A model generated the notes under the pieces. It worked only from the letters and a program-made list of their open reading frames with translations. It searched no databases and was not told the origin of the DNA. 17,401 nt of DNA, taken from JBBROS01 sp043748985. Lineage in GTDB: Bacteria; Pseudomonadota; Alphaproteobacteria; Acetobacterales; Acetobacteraceae. This document shows, one piece after another, positions 7,375 through 13,969 of this stretch. Within the stretch, counting starts at the first letter, position 1, and each line of letters starts with the position of its first letter. The position numbers were made by a program, and so were the translations under genes. The stretch is taken from the NCBI GenBank assembly GCA_043748985.1, contig JAYVEG010000066.1:1-17401 (forward strand), written 5' to 3'.

Positions 7375-7760
7375 TGGGACGACGGGTGATGCTGGGTGCA
7401 GGTGCGGCGCTCGCGACCGGTGCACACGCCCAGACAGCCAAACCTGCTTCTATGGTCGAACCTCCATGCGGACCGGTCGTTGGTCGTTTGTGGTTGAGCG
7501 TTGGACAACCGTCCACCACTGATTATCCCCTCCTCCGCCAACAGCTTGAGTGCCTCGGCATCCCCTACGCCCCCCCACCCATCGGCCCCCTCCGCGACGC
7601 AACCCCCCAACCCCACCCCGTCTGGACCACCCCCCACTAACCCGCCACGCCGCCGCCGGCCACCCCACCTGGCTCTACCAGTTCGACCATCCCCTCGCCG
7701 CCCCGGCCCACGGCATCCCCCACCACCGCCCGCCGCGAAGAACTCGAGGACTGGGGCTAA
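7371..7760 (+). pseudogene. Relic of a secreted type-B carboxylesterase (large internal deletion, frameshifts)
   Basis: An 89-residue open frame starts at 7371 (overlapping the regulator stop) with MMGRRVMLGAGAALATGAHA, a convincing signal peptide. It later reads LGIPYAPPPIGPLR followed by PQPHPVWT, which closely resembles the N-terminal hallmark of type-B carboxylesterases (GIPYAAPPVG.LR...PQP..W). That frame stops at 7638-7640. At 7646-7693, in another frame, HAAAGHPTWLYQFDHP resembles the C-terminal LYRFDY region of the same family. REELEDWG and a stop at 7758-7760 return to the first frame. A full enzyme has about 500 residues, so the serine nucleophile elbow and most of the hydrolase core are missing. 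The stretch 7460-7530 is less GC-rich than its surroundings. This accounts for the 478-bp gap between the regulator and arfB. Family assignment rests on the two short matches. Confidence 0.55.
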
Positions 7761-7766
7761 CCGAAA

Positions 7767-7786
7767 GCCCTCTCCCTCGAAGAGAG
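7767..7786. repeat. Second CTCTCCCTCG palindromic element
   Basis: CTCTC (7770-7774) and GAGAG (7782-7786) form a five-base-pair stem with a seven-base loop. The left part shares the 10-mer CTCTCCCTCG with the element at the smr 3' end. It lies just after the esterase relic and before the convergent arfB stop, so it may serve as a weak bidirectional terminator. No T-run follows. Confidence 0.4.
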
Positions 7787-7852
7787 TGTTAAACGAGGAT
7801 TCCATCCGCAAAACCGGAACCGCGCGCCTGAAGCCCCCACCAGGCAAAAAGT

Positions 7853-8275
7853 CTAATCCTCCCCAGGCCGCCCCCGCAGCCGCTTCACCTCGCCCCGCTG
7901 CACCTTCCCCTCCACCCGCTTCTTCCGCGCCGAATAACTCGGCTTCGTCTTCACCCGGGGCACCTCCCGAACCGTCGCCGCCCGCAAAATCTCCACCACC
8001 CGCCCCAGCGCATCCTGCCGGTTCCGGTCCTGCGACCGGTGCTTCTGCGCCGTCAACACCAGCACCCCGTCCGCCGTCACCCGCCCCCCCTCCATCCGCT
8101 CCACCCGCTGCCGCAGCCCCTCCGGCAACGACCCGGCCCGCCGCAAATCCAGCCGCACCTGCACCGCTGTCGAAACCTTGTTCACATTCTGCCCCCCCGG
8201 CCCCGAAGACCGGATGAAGCTCTCCTCCAGCTCCCGCGCATCGAACGCGATCCCCCGCGCGATCGGTATCAGCAC
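7853..8275 (-). CDS. arfB: Alternative ribosome-rescue peptidyl-tRNA hydrolase ArfB
   Basis: The 140-residue protein has the release-factor catalytic motif GGQ at residues 27-29 within SSGPGGQNVNK. It ends in a long basic tail (KTKPSYSARKKRVEGKVQRGEVKRLRGRPG), which in ArfB/YaeJ enters the empty mRNA channel of stalled ribosomes. It lacks the codon-recognition domains of RF1 and RF2, and its length matches ArfB. The role is hydrolysis of peptidyl-tRNA on non-stop ribosomes in the cytosol. The start is a GTG at 8275 preceded by a G-rich purine stretch, and the stop is TAG. It is divergent from the HExxE protein, with 56 bp between the two starts. Confidence 0.93.
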   Translation of the reverse strand: MLIPIARGIAFDARELEESFIRSSGPGGQNVNKVSTAVQVRLDLRRAGSLPEGLRQRVERMEGGRVTADGVLVLTAQKHRSQDRNRQDALGRVVEILRAATVREVPRVKTKPSYSARKKRVEGKVQRGEVKRLRGRPGED

Positions 8276-8331
8276 CCCTTCACCCCCCGCCCAATCCTGT
8301 GTATCGTTGCAATCCCAGTAGAAAGCCGCCC

Positions 8332-9123
8332 ATGACCCCAGGGACTGCAGCCGTCCGCATCGGCCTCGCCACCCAGACCGCGCACGTAACCTTCCAGGAC
8401 CTGAAACCCATCGCCGCCGTCCTGCAAACCCAGATGCAGCAGCACGTCGCCCCCGCCTGGAACGTCACCGCAACCGTCGAGGCCTGGCCCAACGCCGCCG
8501 TCATCCCCAACGACATGTCGCCCATCTTCATCGTCGACGCCACCGAACATAACCATGGCGGCCTCCATACCATCACCAGCAACGGCCGCGCCTGGGCCAA
8601 GGTCCTCGTCACCCGCGACTGGCACCTCGGCGCCAGCCATGAATGCATCGAACTGCTGATCGACCCAACGGGCGAGCGCACCATGCCCGGCCTCGCCCTC
8701 CAAATCGTCGATGGCACCCTGCAGGACGGCACCGACCGCGTCACCTACCTCGTCGAAGCCTGCGACCCCTTGGAAGACCCAGCCCATTCCTACCTCATCG
8801 ACGGCATCGTCGTCAGCGACTTCTACACCCAAGCCTACTTCGACGACGCCCACCGCCCCGGCATCGCCTACAGCCACGCCGGGTCCCTCACCGCCCCCCG
8901 CACCATCCTCCGGAACGGCTACCTCAGCTGGAAAGATGCCGCCGGCCGCTTCCACCAGATCCGCAACTTCGACGGCCCCCAGCAAATCGACATCACTGAC
9001 GCCATCGCCGCCCTGGCACTCGACACACCCCTCTCGGCTCGCGAAATGATCGACCGCGTCACCATCACCCGCCGTGTCGACCCCACCAACCACCTGCCAC
9101 CCCTGCAACCCACCCCCGAATAA
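8332..9123 (+). CDS. Uncharacterised protein with a zincin-like HExxE motif
   Basis: I do not recognise a named family. The ATG at 8332 (MTPGTAAVRIGLATQ, 263 residues) is preferred over 8299, which would add a basic 11-residue stretch without a clear ribosome site. The striking segment is SHECIELLIDPTG (His103, Glu104, Glu107, Asp111), which resembles a metal-dependent hydrolase helix with the second His replaced by Glu. It is followed by YLVEACDPLED (Glu142, Asp145), then SYLIDGIVVSDFYTQAYFD and ILRNGYLSWKD. I recall bacterial hypothetical proteins with a similar HE..E...DP, E..DP, DG..VSDF.. order, but cannot name the family. No signal peptide or membrane segment is visible. An inactive protease-like fold or a non-enzymatic role remains possible. 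It is convergent with the large cyclase-like gene. Confidence 0.75.
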   Translation: MTPGTAAVRIGLATQTAHVTFQDLKPIAAVLQTQMQQHVAPAWNVTATVEAWPNAAVIPNDMSPIFIVDATEHNHGGLHTITSNGRAWAKVLVTRDWHLGASHECIELLIDPTGERTMPGLALQIVDGTLQDGTDRVTYLVEACDPLEDPAHSYLIDGIVVSDFYTQAYFDDAHRPGIAYSHAGSLTAPRTILRNGYLSWKDAAGRFHQIRNFDGPQQIDITDAIAALALDTPLSAREMIDRVTITRRVDPTNHLPPLQPTPE

Positions 9124-9139
9124 AACTCCCCCCTCCTCC

Positions 9140-9190
9140 CGTCACGCTCGGGCTTGACCCGATCATCCACGCCGGTCGGTGAGCACCGGC
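9140..9190. repeat. Palindromic intergenic repeat of alphaproteobacterial type plus adjacent hairpin
   Basis: The stretch 9140-9171 has the form CGTCACGCTCGGGCTTGACC...ATCCACG, which I recognise from dispersed intergenic repeats in alphaproteobacterial genomes. Its core is a stem TCGGG (9148-9152) / CCCGA (9158-9162) with loop CTTGA. Immediately after it, GCCGGT (9171-9176) and ACCGGC (9185-9190) form a second perfect six-base-pair stem with an eight-base loop. The pair sits between two convergent genes and may end transcription from both sides. No T-tract is present. The rest of 9124-9234 shows nothing else. Confidence 0.6.
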
Positions 9191-9234
9191 CCACAAAGGC
9201 TGCGCGCGAAAGGTCCCGGGCAGGCCACCGCCCC

Positions 9235-12200
9235 CTACCCCGCAAGCCTCCGCACCAACGCCGCCAACCCCAGCCGCGACGCCAATGCCAGCCCCTCCCG
9301 CCGCAGCCGTTCCGCCCCCGCCGCATCCCCCTGGCGGCCCAGCGCGGCCGCCATCAACGCCAGGGTCTCCGCCTCGGTCCCCGCCTCCCCGATCGCCCGC
9401 GCCAACTCCAGCGCCGCCTGCCCGGCATCCAGCGCCTCGCGCACCCGCCCCAGCGCCAGCAGCGTCTCCGCCAAAATCGACAGCCGCTGCGGCTGCAGCG
9501 CCATGAACCCCATCCGCCCCGCATCCTCCACCGCCTGCCGGGCAATCGGCAGCGCCGTCTGCGGCCGCCCCACCGCCACATGCGACCGCGCCAGGAACCC
9601 CGCCGCAACCGGCCCCAGCAGCCGCACATCCGCCCCCCGGCACAGCTCGTCCGCCTGCGCCGAGGCCGCCAGCGCCCCCTCCGCCTCCCCTTCCGCAAAC
9701 GACACCACGCTGTCCGCAAGATGCGCATAGATGCTCGTCTGCCGGTCATCCAGCGAGCACGCCAAGGACAACGCGCTGTCGCAAGCCGCCCGCGCCGCCA
9801 CCAGGTCGTCGCGCGCCACATGCGCCCGCGCCGAATAACTGAACGCATTCACCAGCAGCTTCGCATCCAGCCCATACCGTCCCGGCGCCGGCCCCAGGGA
9901 AGGCAACGGCCCCAGATGCGCGATCACCGCCCCCATATCCGCCAGCGTCACGGCCGTCTCGCACTGCGACAACCCCACCAGGCCGCGCTGGAACCCGGCC
10001 CGCACCCGCAGCTCCCGGTCGTCATGCCACTCCGCCAGCGCAAGGGCCGCCGCCACATCCTCCAGCGCCGCCGCCGGCTCGCCGCGCAGCCAATGCACGT
10101 GGCTGCGAAGCAGGGTGGCCTGCGCCAGCTCCGTATGCCCGGGCGTCGCCCCAGCCAGCCGAACCGCCTCGTCCAGATGCGGCCCCAGCGCGCCAACCGC
10201 ACCCAGCCGGAACAGCGGCCAACGCACGCCGATATGCAGATTGAGCAGCATCGCGTCGCGCCCGGGACCATTGGCCAAATGCCCGGCAGCCGTCAGCGCG
10301 CGCTCGAAATACTGCACCGCCTCGGGGTTCGCATACCGGTCATACGCCCGCGTCGCCGCCCGCTGCGAATACGTCACCGCCTTCGGCCACGCCTCCGCCT
10401 GCATGGCATGGTCGGCCAGAAGGTCCACGATCGCCGCATCCGGACCCGCACGCCGCTCCAGCGCGTCCAGCACCGCGCCATGCATCCGAACCCGGCTCCG
10501 CTTCAGGATCGTGGTATACGCCGCTTCCCGGATCAGCCCGTGCCGGAATGCCAGCCGCGTCCGCGACCCGTCCCGCTCCACCATGAACCCGCCCTCGATC
10601 AGCCGGCTCAGCGCCTGGCCCATCTCCCCATCCTCCAGCCGCACGGCGCTGCGCAACAGGTCCATCGGCACCGTGCTGCCCACGACCGCCGCCGCCTGCA
10701 GCACGTCCTTCTCCGCATCCTCCAGCCGGTCCACGCGCGCATCCAGCAGCCCGCGCAGGCTGTTCGGCACCCGCAGCACCGGCACCGGGCTGTCCAACCG
10801 ATACAACTCGCCCACCCGCACCAGCTCGCCCGTCTCCACCAGCGCCTGCAGGCACTCCTCCAGGAACAGCGGGTTGCCGCTCGTATGCTCGATCAACTTG
10901 CGCTCCAGCAACGGCACGTCCGGACCCGGCAGCAATCGGCTCCGCAGGAACGCGATCGTCGACGTCTCATCCAGCGCCCGCACCGGATGCTCCGCCCACC
11001 GCGCCTCGCCCCACGCCGACGCATCCGCCCCCGATGGAGTGCGCTGCGTCACCACCCCCAGCAGCCGCCGCCCCGCCGCCGTCGCCCCCAGCCGCTGGAT
11101 GCTGGTCGCACTCTCCTCATCCAGCCAATGCGCATCCTCCACCACCACCGCGACCGGCCGGCGCAGGCTCAACCGCTGGAACGCCTGCACCGTGGCCGCG
11201 ATCGTCCGTTCCCGCCGTTCCCACGCCCCCTGCCCCGACCAACCCGGCGCCTCCGCCTGCAGGCCCAGCAAGGCCGACAACGGCGTGAAACTCGTCTCCC
11301 GCTCGTCCGCAGCTAGATCCAGCGCCACCGAAACCTTGTCCTGCCGGGCCGACGCACCGTCATCCGCCTCCAACCCGAACAGGGTGCTCAGCAGGTCGCT
11401 CACCACGCCATAGCTGGTCCGCCGATGCGGCACCGCATCCGCCTGGCAGACGTGCCAGCCCGTGCCGAGATGCAGCCCCGTGAACTCCCGCACCAGCCGC
11501 GACTTGCCCGCGCCGGGTTCGCCCACCAGCCGGATCGCCTGGCCGTCCCCGGCCAAAGCGCGGTCGCGCGCGCTGCGCAGCATCTCCATCTCCCGCTCGC
11601 GCCCCACCAGCAGCCGCCCGCGCCGCCGCGACGGCGCCGCAGCCGACCGCCCCATCCGCGTGCCCAGCAGCTCCCATACCGGCTGCGGATCATCAATGCC
11701 CTTGATCCGCACATCCGCCCGCAACGCCGTCTCGACCACCGTGCCGGCCAGATGCCGGGTCTCCTCGGTGATCAGCACCTGGTCAGGGCCCGCCGACTGC
11801 TCCATGCGCGACGCCATGTGCACCGCCTCGCCCGCCGCGCTGTAATGCAACCCGGTGTCGCCCGGCAACGCGCGCACCACCACCTCGCCCGTCCCCAACC
11901 CAACCCGCAAGCTCACGCGCGGCCGCACCTGGTCCTGGATCGACACCCGCATCGCCAGCGCCGCAAGGCACGCCTGCACCGCATGGTCCTCCATCGCGAT
12001 GGGCGCGCCGAACAGCGCCATGATCCCATCCCCCATCACCTGGTTCACCAGCCCGCCATGTCGCCGCACCGCCTCGATCATGCAGGCCACCACAACGCCC
12101 AGGATTTCGCCCGCCTGCTCCGGGTCCTGCCCCGCCACCAGCGCCAGCGAGCCCTTGATGTCGGCGAACAGGATCGTGACCACCTTGCGCTCGGACCGGC

Positions 12201-12312
12201 GCAGCGCGCTCGCCGTCTGCGGCGATAGATGAGGCGCCAACCGCGCCCCGCACTGGCCGCAGAACGCCGCCCCGTCCGGCGCCTTGGCCCCACATGACTC
12301 GCACGCCCGCAT
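9235..12312 (-). CDS. Zinc-ribbon / class III cyclase homology / AAA ATPase / helical-repeat signalling protein
   Basis: From the ATG at 12312 the protein has 1025 residues. The start is placed just before a zinc ribbon with Cys4, Cys7, Cys18 and Cys21 (CESCGAK...FCGQCGARL). A GTG at 12372 would add 20 residues. A class III nucleotidyl cyclase homology domain covers about 40-215, with both metal aspartates: Asp51 (LFADIKGS) and Asp95 (VMGDGIMALFG). The position that selects adenine as Lys in canonical enzymes reads Asn90 (VNQVMGD). The transition-state Asn position reads His165, while Arg169 is kept (AVHMASRME). A STAND/AAA-type ATPase follows: P-loop GEPGAGKS (264-271) and Walker B VVVEDAHWLDEE near 390. 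About 600-1025 is Ala/Leu-rich helical repeat, TPR-like. The layout resembles MalT/LuxR-type ATPases, with a cyclase domain in place of a DNA-binding domain. No membrane segment is seen. Confidence 0.9.
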   Translation of the reverse strand: MRACESCGAKAPDGAAFCGQCGARLAPHLSPQTASALRRSERKVVTILFADIKGSLALVAGQDPEQAGEILGVVVACMIEAVRRHGGLVNQVMGDGIMALFGAPIAMEDHAVQACLAALAMRVSIQDQVRPRVSLRVGLGTGEVVVRALPGDTGLHYSAAGEAVHMASRMEQSAGPDQVLITEETRHLAGTVVETALRADVRIKGIDDPQPVWELLGTRMGRSAAAPSRRRGRLLVGREREMEMLRSARDRALAGDGQAIRLVGEPGAGKSRLVREFTGLHLGTGWHVCQADAVPHRRTSYGVVSDLLSTLFGLEADDGASARQDKVSVALDLAADERETSFTPLSALLGLQAEAPGWSGQGAWERRERTIAATVQAFQRLSLRRPVAVVVEDAHWLDEESATSIQRLGATAAGRRLLGVVTQRTPSGADASAWGEARWAEHPVRALDETSTIAFLRSRLLPGPDVPLLERKLIEHTSGNPLFLEECLQALVETGELVRVGELYRLDSPVPVLRVPNSLRGLLDARVDRLEDAEKDVLQAAAVVGSTVPMDLLRSAVRLEDGEMGQALSRLIEGGFMVERDGSRTRLAFRHGLIREAAYTTILKRSRVRMHGAVLDALERRAGPDAAIVDLLADHAMQAEAWPKAVTYSQRAATRAYDRYANPEAVQYFERALTAAGHLANGPGRDAMLLNLHIGVRWPLFRLGAVGALGPHLDEAVRLAGATPGHTELAQATLLRSHVHWLRGEPAAALEDVAAALALAEWHDDRELRVRAGFQRGLVGLSQCETAVTLADMGAVIAHLGPLPSLGPAPGRYGLDAKLLVNAFSYSARAHVARDDLVAARAACDSALSLACSLDDRQTSIYAHLADSVVSFAEGEAEGALAASAQADELCRGADVRLLGPVAAGFLARSHVAVGRPQTALPIARQAVEDAGRMGFMALQPQRLSILAETLLALGRVREALDAGQAALELARAIGEAGTEAETLALMAAALGRQGDAAGAERLRREGLALASRLGLAALVRRLAG

Positions 12313-12461
12313 CGCCACCGACCAACCTGTCCAGACCGGGCACCGACCGCGCCCGCGCCCTGTTGCACTCACGGGGAAAGGATGTGCCCCATTTCATTCC
12401 GCAAACGACCCGGCTATTCTCTCGACGAACGCGCAGTTTCCTGTCGCGCCTTCCAACGACC

Positions 12462-12468
12462 GAGAGGA
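12462..12468 (+). promoter_or_regulatory. Shine-Dalgarno site fixing the cupin start
   Basis: GAGAGGA ends six bases before the ATG at 12475. This favours 12475 over the in-frame start at 12382, whose extra 31 residues have no cupin character. Confidence 0.65.
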
Positions 12469-12474
12469 TACAGG

Positions 12475-12792
12475 ATGACCACCGAGCCTTATACCGTCAA
12501 AACCTTGCTAAAGAACGACGACATAACGATCCTGCACGTACACCTCGCCCCCGGCCATGCGACGCCGAAACACAGCCACAAGCACGCCTACATCGTCCGC
12601 CCGCATCAGGACACCACCCTCACCAAGACTACCTACAAGGACGGCGCCGTGATCGCCATCGAGACGGTCGAACACGAGGCGGACGTGCCCTACCCCGTCG
12701 CGAAGTCCGAAGACGGCACCGAGTTCACCATCACCAACACCGGCACCGCCGCCATGCTCTGCGACAAGTCGCTCATCCATCCGAAAACCTGA
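12475..12792 (+). CDS. Small single-domain cupin protein
   Basis: The 105-residue protein has a cupin motif 1, HLAPGHATPKHSHKHAY, giving His33, His35 and His37 as possible metal ligands. The usual downstream Glu of the HxH...E motif is not in place. The second half (TEFTITNTGTAAMLCDKS) is beta-rich but lacks the His of cupin motif 2, so a metal site may be incomplete or formed only from motif 1. The substrate is unknown; small cupins include sensors, isomerases and dioxygenases. It is divergent from the cyclase-like gene with 162 bp between. TATTCT at 12415-12420 could be a -10 box, but no good -35 is seen. Confidence 0.75.
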   Translation: MTTEPYTVKTLLKNDDITILHVHLAPGHATPKHSHKHAYIVRPHQDTTLTKTTYKDGAVIAIETVEHEADVPYPVAKSEDGTEFTITNTGTAAMLCDKSLIHPKT

Positions 12793-12812
12793 CCCGCGGC
12801 TACGCAGAAGGG

Positions 12813-12836
12813 CGGCCCCGCGCTCACGCCGGGCCG
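12813..12836 (+). terminator. Possible hairpin downstream of the cupin gene
   Basis: CGGCCC (12813-12818) and GGGCCG (12831-12836) are a perfect six-base inverted repeat with a 12-base loop, 20 bp after the cupin stop. There is no T-run, so it would be at most a weak or factor-assisted terminator. Confidence 0.3.
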
Positions 12837-12884
12837 AGCCCCACGTCAGCCTCGCCGCAGCCGTGCATCGCGCCCCTGCGGCCA

Positions 12885-12960
12885 GCAATTTTCATAAAAT
12901 CCGATAAGACGTGATGAAAGATATTTCATGCACGCCGGAGTTATCAGAATGTAGCAACAG
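12885..12960. promoter_or_regulatory. AT-rich island with a perfect dyad
   Basis: In a window otherwise very rich in GC, this stretch contains TTTTCATAAAAT (from about 12892) and a perfect dyad, ATGAAA (12914-12919) / TTTCAT (12924-12929), with spacer GATA. The dyad has the size of a protein-binding operator. No gene starts immediately beside it: the cupin ends upstream and tRNA-Gln is transcribed towards it. It could be an operator, a small-RNA promoter or a remnant. The rest of 12793-13015 shows no gene. Confidence 0.35.
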
Positions 12961-13015
12961 CGGCCAAGGAACACCCGTCAGCCAATGGTTGCCACGCGCC
13001 GAACCGGAAAGGGTC

Positions 13016-13087
13016 TTGGGGCGGAAGGATTCGAACCTTCGGATGGCGGATTCAAAGTCCGCTGCCTTACCGCTTGGCGACGCCCCA
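13016..13087 (-). tRNA. tRNA-Gln (anticodon UUG)
   Basis: Read on the minus strand, this is a complete cloverleaf of 72 nt. The acceptor stem TGGGGCG pairs with CGCCCCA, with discriminator A. The D arm is GCC AAGCGGTAA GGC. The anticodon stem GCGGA/TCCGC encloses the loop CTTTGAA, giving anticodon TTG. A five-base variable region, CATCC, follows. The T arm is GAAGG TTCGAAT CCTTC. The 3' CCA is not encoded. It lies 38 bp downstream of the ispE stop on the same strand and may be co-transcribed with ispE. No integrase or direct repeat marks it as an attachment site in this window. Confidence 0.96.
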
Positions 13088-13125
13088 GCACCGCCCCCCC
13101 ATTACGCGCCGCCCCCCTCATTCGT

Positions 13126-13956
13126 CTAGTCCCGACCCACCCCATCGATATCGCCGCCCCAGGCCCACCACCCATCCGGCACCCCCGACGCCACCCGCGC
13201 CGCCTCCGCCGCAGACCCGAACAGCCCGAAGCACGTCGCCCCCGAACCGCTCATCCGCGCCAACAAACACCCATCCACCCCGCGCAGCCAACCCAGCACG
13301 CCCCCGATCACCGGACACAGCTCCAGCGCCGGCGGCTCGAGGTCGTTGCCCAACTCCGCCAAACCCGCCGCCATCGCTGCAGCATCCGCCCACCCGTTCG
13401 GCAATACCGCCGGCAGCGAGAACGCCGCCCCCCGCGCCCGAAACACCGCCGGCGTCGACACCCCCACACCCGGATTGACCAGCACGATCCCCGCACGCGG
13501 CAACGCCGGCGCCGGACTCAGCGTCTCCCCGATCCCCCCCATCCGCGCCGGCCGCGACACCATGCAAACCGGAACATCCGCCCCCAGCGATGCCGCCAAT
13601 CCCACCGGCACCGCCACCGCCCACATCCGCCCCAGCAACCGCAGCGCCGCCGCCGCATCCGCCGACCCCCCACCGATCCCGCTCGACACCGGCAGGTTCT
13701 TCTCCAAAACCAGCGCAGCCCCTCCACTGCCCAGGGCCCGGGCCGCCCGCAACACGAGATTATCCGCCTCCGCCGCCAACCCGGCCCCGAACGGCCCCTC
13801 CAGCGCCAGCGTCAGCCCATCCCCTGGCCCGCCTCGCACCACATCCCCCACATCCGGAAACACCGCCAGACTGTCCAACAGGTGATACCCGTCCGCCCGC
13901 CGCCCCACGACATGCAAGTACAAGTTGACCTTTGCCCGCGCCCGCTCCGCCAGCAT
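13126..13956 (-). CDS. ispE: 4-diphosphocytidyl-2-C-methyl-D-erythritol kinase
   Basis: The ATG at 13956 gives 276 residues, close to the usual 280. It begins MLAERARAKVNLYLHVVGRR, with Lys9 and Asn11 at the substrate site. An upstream start at 14058 would lie inside the TPR gene. The GHMP-kinase motifs are all present: the ATP loop LPVSSGIGGGSADAAA (about residues 86-101), catalytic Asp127 in GADVPVCM, and motif 3 MSGSGATCFGLF near residue 245. The enzyme phosphorylates CDP-methylerythritol with ATP in the MEP pathway to isoprenoid precursors, in the cytosol. It starts 13 bp after the TPR lipoprotein stop, so the two genes are probably in one transcript. Confidence 0.95.
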   Translation of the reverse strand: MLAERARAKVNLYLHVVGRRADGYHLLDSLAVFPDVGDVVRGGPGDGLTLALEGPFGAGLAAEADNLVLRAARALGSGGAALVLEKNLPVSSGIGGGSADAAAALRLLGRMWAVAVPVGLAASLGADVPVCMVSRPARMGGIGETLSPAPALPRAGIVLVNPGVGVSTPAVFRARGAAFSLPAVLPNGWADAAAMAAGLAELGNDLEPPALELCPVIGGVLGWLRGVDGCLLARMSGSGATCFGLFGSAAEAARVASGVPDGWWAWGGDIDGVGRD

Positions 13957-13969
13957 CCCAGCCCGTCCC

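Noticed and set aside
7329..7847. Minus-strand frame reading DAEALKLLAEEGIISGG
   Set aside because: It briefly looked like part of an enzyme, but there is no family match beyond a few residues. The plus strand carries the better esterase hallmarks and a signal peptide.
8039..8335. Short plus-strand frames opposite arfB
   Set aside because: They are shadows of the arfB gene, whose GGQ motif and basic tail are unambiguous.
9154..11316. A 720-codon plus-strand frame inside the cyclase-ATPase gene
   Set aside because: It is extremely rich in Arg, Pro and Gln, has no recognisable motif, and is explained by GC-rich third positions of the real gene on the other strand.
13016..13087. tRNA-Gln as an integration site for a genomic island
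   Set aside because: There is no integrase, no repeated tRNA 3' end nearby, and the flanking genes look like housekeeping genes.
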